Assembly (NCBI RefSeq): GCF_019279795.1
Contig: NC_056748.1
Location: forward strand, 613,548,700 to 613,612,699
Source: Protopterus annectens
Taxonomy: Eukaryota; Chordata; Ceratodontiformes; Protopteridae
Length of the DNA stretch: 64,000 nt
Reading direction: 5' to 3'
Shown: one piece after another, positions 20,841 to 32,702 of the stretch
Layout: every line of letters starts with the position of its first letter
Position numbering within the stretch: position 1 is the stretch's first letter
Position numbers and translations under genes: made by a program
Notes under the pieces: generated by a model
The model's database searches: none
Seen by the model: the letters and a program-made list of their open reading frames with translations, nothing else
What the model was told of the DNA's origin: nothing

Positions 20841-21489
20841 TTTGTATTGTGTCTTCAGGAGACACAATACAAAAACACATATGGAGGTAACATTTGACTT
20901 ACATAGTAGATACAATAAAAATGTAAGTAAAGTCGAGCAGTCACCATAGCAGTATAAATACAATGTATGCCGTTGTGAAATCTACATTCCATTATGTAAC
21001 TTGGCACATGCAGCATTTATATATTTCAAGTATAATGACAACAGAGTAGAGTAGATGTGAGTGGGGGATATAGATTTGTGAACAGTTAAACTATGGCTGA
21101 CTTTTAGAATATGTTTATTTTACTTGTTTTTGTAAAATAGTGGATCACTTCAGTCTAAATTGTTTGACTAATTAGCAATTCCTGATATTACTGGGCAGGT
21201 GTTATAACATTTAAGACTAAGAACAGAAAAAGACATGGGCATTGGATTTTAAGTCTATGTAGAACTGTGGCTTCTTGGACAACAGAGTGCAGTTAATATT
21301 ATCGTTTTGGAGTTTTCTCTAGTAATTTTGTATTTGATTATATGCAGAGAACGTGCGCCTTGTGTTGTGTTAGAAGGAGCAGGTCAGCCTTGATGTTATA
21401 GTATCAGATAGTTTGCTGTTTTAATAGATAAATAGCAATATTCAGCAAGGGTGAGTGTGGGGGGAGTGGAGAATGAATTTGACAATACT
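20841..21489 (+). other. Unassigned intronic DNA
   Basis: No coding potential. It begins with an imperfect inverted repeat (GTGTCTTCAGGAGACAC at about 20859-20875). Possibly an old retroposon. Confidence 0.4.
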
Positions 21490-21506
21490 ATTGAAAAGAT
21501 TTGCAC

Positions 21507-21848
21507 CTAGGGCGGCCACGGTGGTGCAGTGGTTAGCATTGCCGCCTCACAGCAAGAGGTTTACTGGTTCGATCCTTAGCTGTGGTGCCTTCTGTGCAGA
21601 ATCTGCATGTCCTCCCTGTGGTCGTGTGGGTTTCCTCTGGGTGCTCCGGTTTTCTCCCACATCCTAAAGACATGCTGTAGGTGGACTGGGCACTCTAAAT
21701 TGGCCCTAGGTGTGAGTGTGTGCGCCTTCTGTGGAAGGTTGGGTGCCGGGCTGGCAACTCAACACCGTAAAACTCCACTGCCAATCATGAGCGGACAGAT
21801 GATCTGCTGTGGCAACCCCTAACCGGGAAAAGCCGAAAGAAGAAGAAG
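21507..21848 (+). mobile_element. HE1/V-SINE-like SINE, full-length long subfamily, with 17-bp target duplication
   Basis: Flanked by ATTGAAAAGATTTGCAC at 21490-21506 and 21849-21865. It has a tRNA-like head (GGTGGTGCAGTGGTTAGCAT; B box GGTTCGATCC), a central domain with CTCCGGTTTTCTCCCACAT and AAGACATGCTG, and an L2-like tail ending CCTAACCGGGAAAAGCCGAA then AGAAGAAGA. This is the best copy of the family here. Confidence 0.95.
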
Positions 21849-21865
21849 ATTGAAAAGATTTGCAC

Positions 21866-22418
21866 TTCAGGGAGATTTTTCTTGTAAGGGTATGCAAAAA
21901 GGCTAGATTGTATTCTAAATGTGTATGCAGAAAATTCTTGACTATAAATACTCTACCTTCAGAGGTAAAGAAATAGGATATCCTACTACAGGTAAAGATG
22001 GTTAAGTTAATTTTTACTTTTATGATATTCATGTCAGATGAAATAAAAAATGGAAGGATCAAGTGTTAGGCCTAAGTATTTGATGGGTGGATGCTTGCTA
22101 AATTGATTACTTTAAGGAAGTGGAGCAGTTAAGGTGGGAAGCTGTTTAAGCCTCTGTTGTGAGACAAAGGGCATGACCTTAATTTTCTTGACATTCAGTG
22201 TCAGTTGCTTGGACTGTATTCAAATTGAGAATGCAAAGATTACTTGAAGGTTTTTCAAGATAGTTTTATGGTCATATGCTAACTCCAAGAACACTAAGTT
22301 TCCAATGTAAAGAAGTAAATTAAATAGCAGTAGAGTAGATTGAGTAAATTGTGTGGTTAGTGTAAAGATGCTAAGGAAATGGACTGATATTAGAGCTTTG
22401 TGTCATCCAATGCAATGT
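21866..22418 (+). other. Unassigned intronic DNA before the minisatellite
   Basis: No recognisable gene or repeat. Confidence 0.45.
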
Positions 22419-22979
22419 AGAAACTATTTTGTTACTAAGATTACCTGTTCTTCACCTCATGGAGTGCCTAGAAACTATTTTGTTACTAAGATTACCTGTT
22501 CTTCACCTCATGGAGTGCCTAGAAACTATTTTGTTACTAAGATTACCTGTTCTTCACCTCATGGAGTGCCTAGAAACTATTTTGTTACTAAGATTACCTG
22601 TTCTTCACCTCATGGAGTGCCTAGAAACTATTTTGTTACTAAGATTACCTGTTCTTCACCTCATGGAGTGCCTAGAAACTATTTTGTTACTAAGATTACC
22701 TGTTCTTCACCTCATGGAGTGCCTAGAAACTATTTTGTTACTAAGATTACCTGTTCTTCACCTCATGGAGTGCCTAGAAACTATTTTGTTACTAAGATTA
22801 CCTGTTCTTCACCTCATGGAGTGCCTAGAAACTATTTTGTTACTAAGATTACCTGTTCTTCACCTCATGGAGTGCCTAGAAACTATTTTGTTACTAAGAT
22901 TACCTGTTCTTCACCTCATGGAGTGCCTAGAAACTATTTTGTTACTAAGATTACCTGTTCTTCACCTCATGGAGTGCCT
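22419..22979 (+). repeat. Perfect minisatellite, 11 x 51 bp
   Basis: Eleven head-to-tail copies of a 51-bp unit beginning AGAAACTATTTTGTTACTAA and ending TCATGGAGTGCCT. I see no difference between copies. Because 51 is 17 codons and the unit lacks stops in two plus-strand frames, it creates two long open frames of repeated 17-residue units, one of them NYFVTKITCSSPHGVPR. There are no spacers, so it is not a CRISPR array, and no flanking coding context. Confidence 0.98.
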
Positions 22980-24110
22980 GTTCCCATTGTTCCCGTTCTT
23001 TCTCAGATACTTCAGATTTTTTTTCTGTGATTTAATAGCATTTGTGAATAGCTCTAGTGCACCTTCTTTAAATATGTTAAAAGCTGTGCTGTCTTAGTCC
23101 CTCCCTCAGCTTGTCAAAATGAGATTTGTCAATGTGTGCCTGCATGCTTAATGTACTTTCTACTCCCCCTTTGTCTTTCACTGAAGCTTCGTACATCATG
23201 CCAGCTGTGTGTTAGACCTGCAGACATAAACAAGATCAGTTTTATTCTGATGGAGTCACGTGAGTCAGAAGCCTCTGCAGACAGTGTAGTTTTGAATGGC
23301 TTACGAAAGTGAATTTCTTTCCATTCTGTATATGCCATTTGGGCTTCCTCCTAGGCTTTAATATCTTTCTTTTTTTCCTCATAAAGGAGAAGAGTTGCCT
23401 AAGGATCATGATTAGGTAATGTTTCTCTTAGAGCACACCTGCATTCTACTAATACTCCTTGTAAAACAGTTTTTATAAACATAGTTAACACAAGTAAATG
23501 TGAACTACCCTTGTATGCCTCTTTCAAGGTAGGCCCAACAAAAGGTGGGGGAATCATAACTGCTACCCCAACCTACATAGTGTTACTTCTGTTTATTGGC
23601 CACTCCAATTTATTTATTGATTCACAATTAACCCTTTCTTCAATGCCTTGACAGCAGATTTAAAATTGCAAGGTAGAAATTGGTGCAAAAAATAAAATAT
23701 GTATAATAGTGACCAGAACAGATCAGTGTACATCACCATGCTGCTACCGGATTATTAAAGGAACTAGTCAGTGGTTGAGGCCTAGCAGCCTTATTAAGGA
23801 ATTTATACAATATTACATTTTTATGTGATTTTATGTTTTAGGAAAGATTCCATAGAAGCTGCAAATTTAATGATAAAGAAGGAAGGTAAATAAAGAAGAG
23901 TGGGTGTTTGGGCCTAGGGTAAGGAGAGCTCTATTAACAATGTGAGTCTGCAGATTTAGCATAAAAATGTCTTCTTAGAAGAAAGAGAAGAACATAATGC
24001 TCTAAAAGAGAGTTGAAAATGGATAAAGTGCGACAAATGTTGCTGAAAAGTAATATGAATATAAATAAACAAGTAAACTAAACATCTGTATAATATGTTA
24101 GTTTTCTGGG
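22980..24110 (+). other. Unassigned intronic DNA
   Basis: No gene or clear repeat seen between the minisatellite and the minus-strand LINE. Confidence 0.4.
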
Positions 24111-24272
24111 GTGGCCATCTTCCAAAAAGGTACTATAATGCATTTCCTTGCATTAAGTTTAAAGCCATGGCTTTGGCACCAGCCATTTGTCTGTGTTAGA
24201 CCCTTTTGTAAGATGCTGATTGCTCCAAGTTTTCAATCATCTGCAGACTTGGACAGCCAGAGGCCTTTGACA

Positions 24273-24680
24273 TTAGCCTTGACTTCTGAGAAGTAAATGC
24301 CAAAGATGAATGCCTAGCACAAAGCCTTGAGGGACACCACTGGTGACTGGCCTCTTTGAGGAGGTAGTCTCACCATTCCTAACTCCCTGGGTCCTATCTG
24401 TGAGCCAGATGGCTGTCTGACATGTTATATAGGCAGTGCTGGGTGTTACATCAACTGCCTTAGCCAGGTGAAGGTAGGCAATGCCAGTGTTGGGTGTTGT
24501 ATCAACTGCCTTAGCCAGGCCAAGGTAGGCAGTATGCACTGTTTTACCCTCATCCATTGCCTTGGTGACCTCCAGGTTCAGTAGGCATGACCTTCCTTTT
24601 ACAAAGCAAAAGTGGGATGTATCCATTGTCTGAAAGTCTTCTATGTCTTTGTTGATCATTTCCACGATAAGTCTTTCCAT
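24273..24680 (-). pseudogene. CR1-like ORF2 reverse transcriptase (relic)
   Basis: The frame includes a KGRSCLLNL block, DEGKTVHTAYL before motif A, a partial internal duplication (LAKAVDTTPNTGIAYLHL followed by LAKAVDVTPSTAYI), and TSGVPQGFVLG of motif B. The motif A aspartates are lost. It corresponds to 59520-59830 of the better copy. Confidence 0.85.
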
Positions 24681-24877
24681 GGCTTTGCATACAAGACTAG
24701 CCAGGATAAGGAGGCTTTAGTTTCTCGGATCTGTTGATGGTTCACCCTTTTGAAGAGGGATGACTGTTGCAGCTCTCTATTCTCATGACATGAAGCCTGT
24801 TTTAAGACTATAGTTAAGCAGTAACACCAGTGGCCCTGATAGGTCATGTTTCACGCTATTCAGGAGGTATCCTGAGA

Positions 24878-25220
24878 GGGTGGCCACAGTGGTGCAGTGG
24901 TTAGCATTGTCACGTCACAGCAAGAGGTTGTCCGGTTCGATCCTCGGCTGGGGTGCCTTCTGTGTGGAGTCTGCATGTCCTCCCTGTGGTCATGTGGTTT
25001 ACCTCCCGGTGCTCTGGTTTCCTCCCACATCCCAAAGACATGCTGTAGGTGAATTGGACACTCTAAATTGTCCCTAGGCGTGAGTGTGTGCATGTGTGTG
25101 CCTTCCGTGGAAGGTTGGGCTCCGGGCTGGCAACTCAACACTGTAAAAACTCTACTGCCAATCATGAGTGGGCAGGTGATCTGCTGTGGCGATCCCTAAC
25201 TGGGAAAATCCAAAAGAAGA
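24878..25220 (+). mobile_element. HE1/V-SINE-like SINE, long subfamily, nested in LINE
   Basis: Flanked by AGGAGGTATCCTGAGA (24862-24877) and AGGAGGCATCCTGAGA (25221-25236), a 16-bp duplication with one difference. Structure as 21507-21848: tRNA head with TTAGCATTGTCACGTCACAG, central domain, tail ending AAAGAAGA. Its presence dates the LINE as older. Confidence 0.93.
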
Positions 25221-26629
25221 AGGAGGCATCCTGAGATAATGAGGCTGTGTTTTTGGCCTTAGTGAGCACAACTAAGGTATAAGGCATGCGTTCTATTTAT
25301 AGTTGGAGGGGTTATGTTTGAAGGTATTTCTTGAGAGGTGGCTCAGGGTCAGTAGGGTGGGGTAAAGTTGGAAATGAATTTGTCAGCCAGCAGGTTCGCT
25401 ATATCACCTGGCTCAGTGAATGTGGCACCATTAATCACCAGTTCAGCACACTGCTGTGTGCTACCTTTGAGGTTTCTGACTTAGCTAAAGAAGGCCTTAT
25501 GGTTGTCTTTTGGCTGGGAGGCTATGTTTACCTCAAGATTGGATTTATTGGACTCAATTAGCCCTCTTAGCTGCCTGTTTATTTTGATGAGAGTGTTCTT
25601 GTCTTTATAGGAGTTACATTTCCTGATTTTAGCAAATATTTTTTCCCTCTTGTTGTATAACCTGTTTAATCTGGGATGCAACCTGGGTGGTTTGTTTTTG
25701 GAGTTAGTTTGGGGCTTACTTTTGGTGGGTACACCAGTCTCTATGTAGCCATTGACATGGTTGTATAGAGTTTCTGTGAGCAATTCTGCATAGGCTGCTG
25801 TGATTTATGGATTTGGAGGATCACTGAATTTTGACAAACTATTGATTAATAGAAGGTAATTTGCTTTGAAATAGTTCCTAACTCTTACTGGGTTTACTAA
25901 TGCTACAGAGTTAATTTTGATTCTGAAGAAGAGAGCTTTACGGTCAAACCTTACCAAGAAGGTGGTGACATTGAGGGTGGTGTAGCATTCTTCATTATTT
26001 GGGAGTATGAGGTCCAGTATGTTGAAACCTCTAGTGAGCATATGCACTAACCTATTAAGGATGTTTGCATTTAGAAAGTCCAGGATCTCTGTGCCTGCAG
26101 ATTTGGCGCTGTGTGGGATTCCCAATCTACAGAAGGATAATGAAAGTATTAGTTTGGCTGGTGAATCTCTCCAATAGGTTTAAGTATGTGCTGTGAGTTT
26201 CATGGGAGACAGAGGGTGACCTATAGCTTGCTAGGATATGGTATGGGATTTTATCTATGGTGACCTTCACATAGAGAAACTCCAGTTTATCAAGCTGTTT
26301 AAACACCTTTGTGATATGCTTGTTACTGATATATATTGAGAAACTTCCAGCTTTAGTCCCTGCTTCTCAGCAATTGGTCTAAAAGTGTGGAAGCATCTGA
26401 AACCTTGCACTGCCAGCGTAATCTCTGAATCTTTAAACCATGTCTCAGTAGCTGTGCAGATGTTTATATTCTCTGGGGTGATGGGGACTTGGGGGTAGTT
26501 TAGCTTTTTGTTTAGACTACTGGCATTGAGCAGTAACACCCTGAGGTTCAGTTGAGTTGATTTTGCTATATTGGTATGTTTTTCAATTGGCATTGCCTAA
26601 AAAAATTCTCTTTGGGGAAGGATAAACTT

Positions 26630-27360
26630 TTAGCCAGTATTTAAAAGCCTAGAGGGGATAGGTGCAGACCATCCCTGGCAAAGCAACATGGTTTGTTACC
26701 AATGTTTTCACATGCTGACAAATATTGGATCCCTTTAGAATGACACCAGAAACTTAGCCAATTGTTAAAATCAATCATCTTTTGTTGGTATTATGGTATC
26801 ATTCTTGGTAAAGATAATGTGCTGCTCAATGCTAAGCTTATACCTGCCTGGGACACAGTCAATGCGATCTGTAATGTCTCTCTTCATATAGTCTAGGGAG
26901 GTACATCTCAGGTCATTTACATCAGCATGGACTATGATAGAATCATACTGGTACCTGTGGTGCAGTGACTTTAGTGCATGTGTAATTTGGTGGATACTGG
27001 CTCCATATAGGCACTAACTGTTATCTTTTCCTTGTTTAGGATGGTTAGAGGGGCATCAGTATATCTTATAATGGAGTCCATATGACTAGAGTCCTGGGAA
27101 GTGTGTTTGCCTGCCCTATGGGCTTTGTATTTGGGGCTCCACTCATTGATGCTATATGTATGTTGTTAGGAGTTGCTTTTGGGTTTGCTGAGGATAATTC
27201 TTGCTGATGGGTATTGCAGGAGGTCTTTTTTGTTTAGAAAGATTGCATTTAAGTGCCTCAACATATGTTGGTCTAAGTGTTTGTTTTATGCTATGTGTGT
27301 GCATGGTTTTGACAATCTTATGTGTGTTTTTATGTGGGCATTTAGCCTCCAGTGACATTG
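26630..27360 (-). pseudogene. CR1-like ORF1 with SGNH-esterase domain (relic)
   Basis: The minus strand holds DSIIRYTDAPLTIL, AGISLALSSTLS, KMIDFNNWLSFWCHSKGIQY and CFARDGLHLSPLGF in order. They match the ORF1 of the LINE at 57.0 kb. In this copy the esterase block I serine (D-S-I-I-R) is present where the other copy has Thr, while the preceding Gly is changed. The C-terminal D-G-L-H carries the block V Asp and His. The frame is interrupted repeatedly. Confidence 0.8.
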
Positions 27361-27560
27361 TGTATGTACAACTCCTGTTACTTTAAGGATCAAGTAGTTG
27401 TCAGTAAACATGAGACAATTGCTACATTGACTCAAGATACCCATATCCACCAGGCTGGCTGCAGAGAAATTAGGAAATTACATATCCATGTTATCCAGTT
27501 CCCTAATTGGTGGGCTACAGTGTATGGCATACAGGAGTTAACAGGTGACTGTTAATGGTG

Positions 27561-28261
27561 CCTTTTTGGGAGAGGGTTGATGACAGACTAGGCTATAAAA
27601 TACTAAATTTAACTGTATTGGTAGTCAGTGTTCAAGTAACTGCTCTAAGCTCCTCAGTGTGCAAGGTATTTGCTCTATATTTGCTGCCTTACAGGGTACT
27701 GCTTTATGGGCAGTTCTAAAGAGAAAATGTGTTTCTAGATATATGCATCTATACAGGGCACTGGCATGGTGAACAGCGCAAATGCGCCAAATATATACCA
27801 GCACAGGAAATACAGAAAGTTGGCTACTGAGCCCTCTGGGTAATAAAGCAACTACACTAAGAGCCCTTTTGTGTGCTTCCCAACTCAGATCAGGCAAATA
27901 TAAACTTTCAGTCTGGAACATAACCCCAGCCTACTTTACCTGAGGGTATTTAAATCCTGAACAGTGTCACCCTCTAGACTTTTCCTTACATGCAAACTCC
28001 AGCAAAAACTTTTGATGTTTTCTCAATACTGGAATGAATGAAGGTTATATATACATGATGCCAAACAATCAGTAGTAGAATTATGCTCTGCAACCATGCA
28101 ATTTTCACATTTGAAACAGAGATTAAGGTGATGTAAGGGCTGTACAGTTCTTCAAATATTTTGCAATAAATAATATCAACTACCCATCATAGTTTTTCTA
28201 GGAAAGATTATAACAAAATTAATTTTTAGCATCATTTTGCCATGCTTTCAAACCAAAAGAT
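27561..28261. other. Possible LINE 5' UTR and unassigned DNA
   Basis: This lies just 5' of the minus-strand CR1 ORF1 and may include its leader. No domain or repeat was recognised. Confidence 0.35.
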
Positions 28262-28930
28262 GAAAGGTTAATATTGGTGGCTCAAGATAGTGGGCTACGT
28301 ACATGTTGGTTTACAAAGTCCATTGAACATGTGGGAGAAACAGACAAATGTAGGGTTTGTAAAACAGAACTGGAAACAGTCGCACATGTTGTTGCTTGTT
28401 CTTGTATACTATTGGCAAGAGGACTGTATACTGAAAGGCATAATAAAGTGGCAAGACTGTTGCACTGGGAATTGTGCAAATATTATAATATTGAATTAGC
28501 TGAGAAACACTGGCAACATTAGCCACAAAACATCATAGAAAATGATGACGTCTACATCACATGGGATCACCCATTACCAACAGTTCAAGAGACAGATGTG
28601 AGAAAACCAGATATAGTGGTTCATGAAAAGAAGACAAAAGTAGCATTGATCACTGAAATTGCTACATCCAGTGACTATAGTGTCTTGCATCAGAGAAATA
28701 CAAAGTCATAAAATATCAGGATTTGCAGACAGAAACAAGAGCAATGTGGAAGAAAGATATCCAGGCAGTTCCAATAGTAGTAGGAGCAATGGGTCTTATA
28801 AAAAAGAATCTACAATTATATTTCAGTATGTTACCAGTACATGTAACTCTGTACAGATTGCAGAATGAATCATTAATGGGTACATTGAAGGTGCTGCGAA
28901 GAGCACTTTTGGCTAACATCAAAGATTGAA
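28262..28930 (+). pseudogene. 3' end of a restriction-like-endonuclease LINE (R2/R4/NeSL/Hero group)
   Basis: The plus strand reads CRVCKTELETVAHVVAC, a Cys-His finger, then YTERHNKVARLLHWELCKYY, then a PD-(D/E)xK-like block VRKPDIVVHEKKTKVALITE. In such LINEs this order of CCHC finger, HWELC helix and K/R-PD-x(12-14)-D endonuclease forms the ORF C-terminus, which cuts target DNA. Here the final acidic residue is Glu. The end (MGTLKVLRRALLANI, about 28874-28920) matches the R-I-L-R-K-V-L close of these ORFs. No RT domain is present upstream, so it is 5'-truncated, with a frame shift near 28700. Only one fragment of this type was seen. Confidence 0.75.
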
Positions 28931-29440
28931 ACAATACTAATTTCATGAACTTTAATCATACTTTGACTTAGGAATGGGGTCCATTCCTGTCATGGGATTA
29001 GAAACCCAAAAGACTTGGAGAAATTTAAAAAAAGGGCATCACAAAAGAGTTAGCAAAGTTAATCTTGAGTTCTGATATAATTCAAATTTCTTATACTCTT
29101 CAGTAATGTGCTATACCATTGTTCTTAAGAGCCATAATGCAACCAGCTGCATATTTTCTTGCTACTTGATATCCTTTCCCATCCTTAAAACCACGTATCA
29201 GTCGGAACTCTACCCCCTACCTTCTGTCAGGTGGCTGTATTATAAAGAACATAGGAAACACAGGGAATTCTTAAGTGGGTCCTCTCAAACTCAGGCACAT
29301 TTGTTAAAAATGAACTTGTAATAATGGAGGCTGTGTGGTTAACAAAAATATCTTGTCAATATCAGTAAAGGTCCTGCCAAACTCAAAGTCTTAAAATGTG
29401 TACATCAAGTAAGACTACCTGAGTGAGTAAAACTTACTTT
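28931..29440. other. Unassigned intronic DNA
   Basis: Perhaps the 3' UTR of the preceding LINE; no features recognised. Confidence 0.4.
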
Positions 29441-30296
29441 TTTAAGCACTTTTATTTAATTATCACTTGTGACATAGGCAAACTTACATCTGTATAAAAG
29501 TAATCAAACCATATTAACAGGTTTACATTTACAAATATTATACATAACATATATTGTTATATATCATATTGTCAAAATAACATTACATAAATTGTTCAAT
29601 TCCTGCCTTCTCTTAAACCTCATTCCTCAAAAAAAATTCTGCATGTATTGTTCCCACAATTTCAAATCTTTTCTCTGTAATTTACTCTTACTCTTTTCTA
29701 AAGATCCCATTTCCTTTTCTTTTATATCTGATGCAATTTTCACTACTTCAAGTGTAGTTGGTTTAGATTTAGATTTAGATTTTCTGGTAATTGTTTTTGG
29801 CAGTCACCAGAATTGAACTTAACAATGCCTTACTATGTCTAGACAATTCAGACCCTGTATCCCAGCTCAGAAAATAATTTCCTTAGTTACACTGATTTGC
29901 TCATCTAGTATTCCTGTCAGAGTACTCTGTAAGGAATTTTTTAAAGCCTGTCAACTCATTACACTCCAAGAACATATGCTCCCAGGTATCTCTTTCTTCA
30001 TCATTACCCTCCAACATTTGCCATCTACCAGAGGAAAATTCTTTGTGGAGTCTGCTTGGGATATAAAAGTATCTATGCAAACACTTCCATGCAAAAATAC
30101 TAAATCTCCTAGATTATGTTGCATATTTGGGAGGTATACATAAGTTCTTCCATTGTTTCTTTGTGAAATGCATATCTAATTTCTCTTCCCAATCTTTTCT
30201 GACCTCTTATGATAGATTGCTATACTAATTGTGTGGTATTTTATATGCCATACTAAATACCCCCTTTTCAACAGCAGATTATATTCTAGATTCAAT

Positions 30297-32452
30297 TTAA
30301 AACTCAACCAGTGCAGATCTTTCATTTAGGATTCCCCTATCCCTTTCTGTTTGAATATACTCTGATATCAATCCCTGATAGGGAAGGCAATCACAAAACT
30401 GCAATCCAAATGTTTTCTTGTCCTCTTCCCATTCTATTACCTTTCTCTCTTTAATTGTTTGTTTCCAGTACCTTGGTTTCTTTGCCAGTTTCCTTTCCAC
30501 CTCCCTCTTGCCTGTTTTCTGTTCCCCTAATTGCAGCCATCCTTACTGGCAGAATCTCCTTTCTCCATCCCCATGCTGGCTTAGTTCTTATACTTACTGC
30601 TAAATTATGAATGTAGTATTATGTATAACTGTTGTTATTCTCCTTAAGGATCTGCATTTAAAATCTCACTCTTTCATTATTTCTTGAATTCCAACCCACT
30701 TCATCATCATCCTTTTCCATTTTGAATTGCAGCTTTCTGCTTATGTTATGTATAGGAGTCTTAACTGTGTAGCTGTAAAATATCCCTTCAAACCAGGTAA
30801 TCTTAAACCTCCTTGTTCTATTAGGAGGATCAACTTATCCCACTTAACTCTTGTCCTCTTCCCCTCCCAAATACAATCCTTCCATTCTTTCTTAATTACT
30901 ATCCACAACTTCTTCTCTGGTTGTTAAATATATGCCTGACCTGTGTATAAAAATAAAGGGACTAAAAATATTTTCACTACTTTTATCTTGCTGTCCATAT
31001 CCCCAGGCAAGAGCTTCCAGCTTCTCATTTTTTGTTTAGTCTCTTCCCACATATCCTTAACTGCCATAATATAATAATTTTAATTCATACTCTTAAATAC
31101 TTCATTTTATAATGTCCCCATAAAAATGGGTATTGCTGAACCAATTCATGCATGGGTACATAATTTATAGCTATAGCCTTTGTTTTATATTCATTAATTT
31201 TATATTCTGAATAAAACCCCAGAACTGTCTCAGAATGTTCCACAACACTGAAATGTCCCTTTCCAGTTCTGTCAAGTACAAAATAATATCATCTGCAAAT
31301 AAAGCCAACTTTTCTTGAACACCATATCAATTATATCCTTGAATTTCTGAGTCCCTTATTTTCTTTGTTCAGATGCACCTTATCAGACAGGAACCCTCCC
31401 ACTTTGATTTATACCTCCGATCCCTCACATATCCTTCTAATTAATATTATTATTGTATCAGGAAATACAAACGTTTCCATTGCCTTACTCATAAAATCCC
31501 AACTTACTCTGTTGAATGCTTTGTCTGCATCAGAACCCACTAATAATAGCAGTATTTTTTACATTATGCTTTTTCTCTGGATCATCATTGTTCTTTTAAT
31601 GTTGTTGAATGTTTGCCTCCCCTCCACAAAACCGCATTGGTCCATATCTATCAATTTTGGCATCATCTTTACCAATCTTTTAGCCATTATAGTTATAAAC
31701 ACTTTGTAGTCATGGTTTAAAATTGAAATGGGCCTTTAAGTATGTTTGGTGCCGCCCCTCCTTTTAAAATGCTGTCACTTCCCAATCTTTATCACTTTCT
31801 TCCCTCCTAGCTTCCAAACTTCTAGCAGAACACCATCTATTCCTGGTGACTTTCCTGCAGATTGGTTATTCATCACCATTTTATCTTATCTCTAGCTATC
31901 ATAACTTTTAGTTGTTGAGCCTCATTTACTTCCACCCTTGGCATATTTAAATTTTCCATAAATATTTCCATTTGTGCTTCTTTTTGATTGCCTCCAGTTC
32001 TCTGCTTTATACAAATTTTCATAAACTTTCCAAAATATCTCTAATACTTCTACAGAATCTCTGGTCATTTTTCTTGATATAGGTCTCCTACATTTGTCAA
32101 CAACCCTTTCTATTTTCTGCTGCCCAAGTCATTATGCCAAAAGTATTTATGCTCTGAAGTTATCAAAAAACAGTTGCTTAACAGCAGTCTTTCTAAACTC
32201 ATGCATATTATCCAGGTACTCCCTTATTTTCTCTTTAGCATTCTGCAGTTGAGCCTCTTCTTGTTCTGTGAGGTTCTCCTTATTTTGTAATACCTTTTCC
32301 TTTGTAAGCCCCTCTAAATAATTATTTTTACTTCTTAACCAGATCTCTTTTTTTATTATTTCTACCCTATCTTTAAACTCTACCTTCATTTTATAAGCTA
32401 TAACTTTTGGAATACATTTTATTTCCCCTAATAACTTCTTGATAATTTCCAC
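30297..32452 (-). pseudogene. L1/Tx1 ORF2, linker, reverse transcriptase and C-terminus
   Basis: The segment 32452-32147 is a charged helical linker (EEAQLQNAKEKIREYLDN) that precedes RT in this clade. Near 31540-31500 is DADKAFNRVSW, motif A of L1/Tx1 RT with Asp retained. At 30500-30297 WKQTIKERKVIEWEEDKK resembles the C-terminal region. Stops and frame changes are dense. Confidence 0.75.
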
Positions 32453-32702
32453 TATCTATTCCTTAAATTCTTCTCTTTTTAACAGGTAGATGGGGAAGTG
32501 CCAGTGCCTCATCTTTTCTTCATTATTCTGCATTTTTATCTTAGTAATTATTGACACATGATCTGAAATACTTATTCAATGCATGTCAAAGTTATCAATT
32601 TAATGCACATGTTCCTCTGAAATATAATTTGTGTCTAGTTTAGCCCATTTATTGTACCTTGGTGAGTAATATGTAAATTCTGTCTGAATTCCTACTACTG
32701 GA

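Larger units (their letters stand above)
24111..27560 (-). mobile_element. CR1-like LINE, 3'-truncated, older copy
   Basis: It is colinear on the minus strand with the LINE at 57.0-60.8 kb. From the 5' side: ORF1 N-terminus (27560-27400, with SQCSNCLMFTDN), PTYVEALKCNL (27290-27240), the esterase domain (27090-26640), an AP endonuclease (26593-25805, with TATETWFK), a lysine-rich linker (25783-25481), and RT motifs (24680-24273, with TSGVPQGFVLG). It stops near 24115 in the RT C-terminal half; the final ~700 bp and 3' UTR are absent. A SINE is nested at 24878-25220. There are many stops and frame changes. Confidence 0.85.

Noticed and set aside
21507-21600. tRNA gene
   Set aside because: Pol III box-like sequence is present, but it is a SINE head: target duplications flank the whole 342-bp unit and the same head recurs elsewhere.
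22419-22979. CRISPR-like direct repeats
   Set aside because: Units are contiguous with no spacers, and the DNA is vertebrate.
22353-23097. Two overlapping open frames of over 220 codons
   Set aside because: They are created by the stop-free 51-bp repeat; flanks are not coding-like and both frames cannot be real.
31365-31709. Plus-strand 114-codon frame
   Set aside because: Antisense to the L1/Tx1 reverse transcriptase relic.
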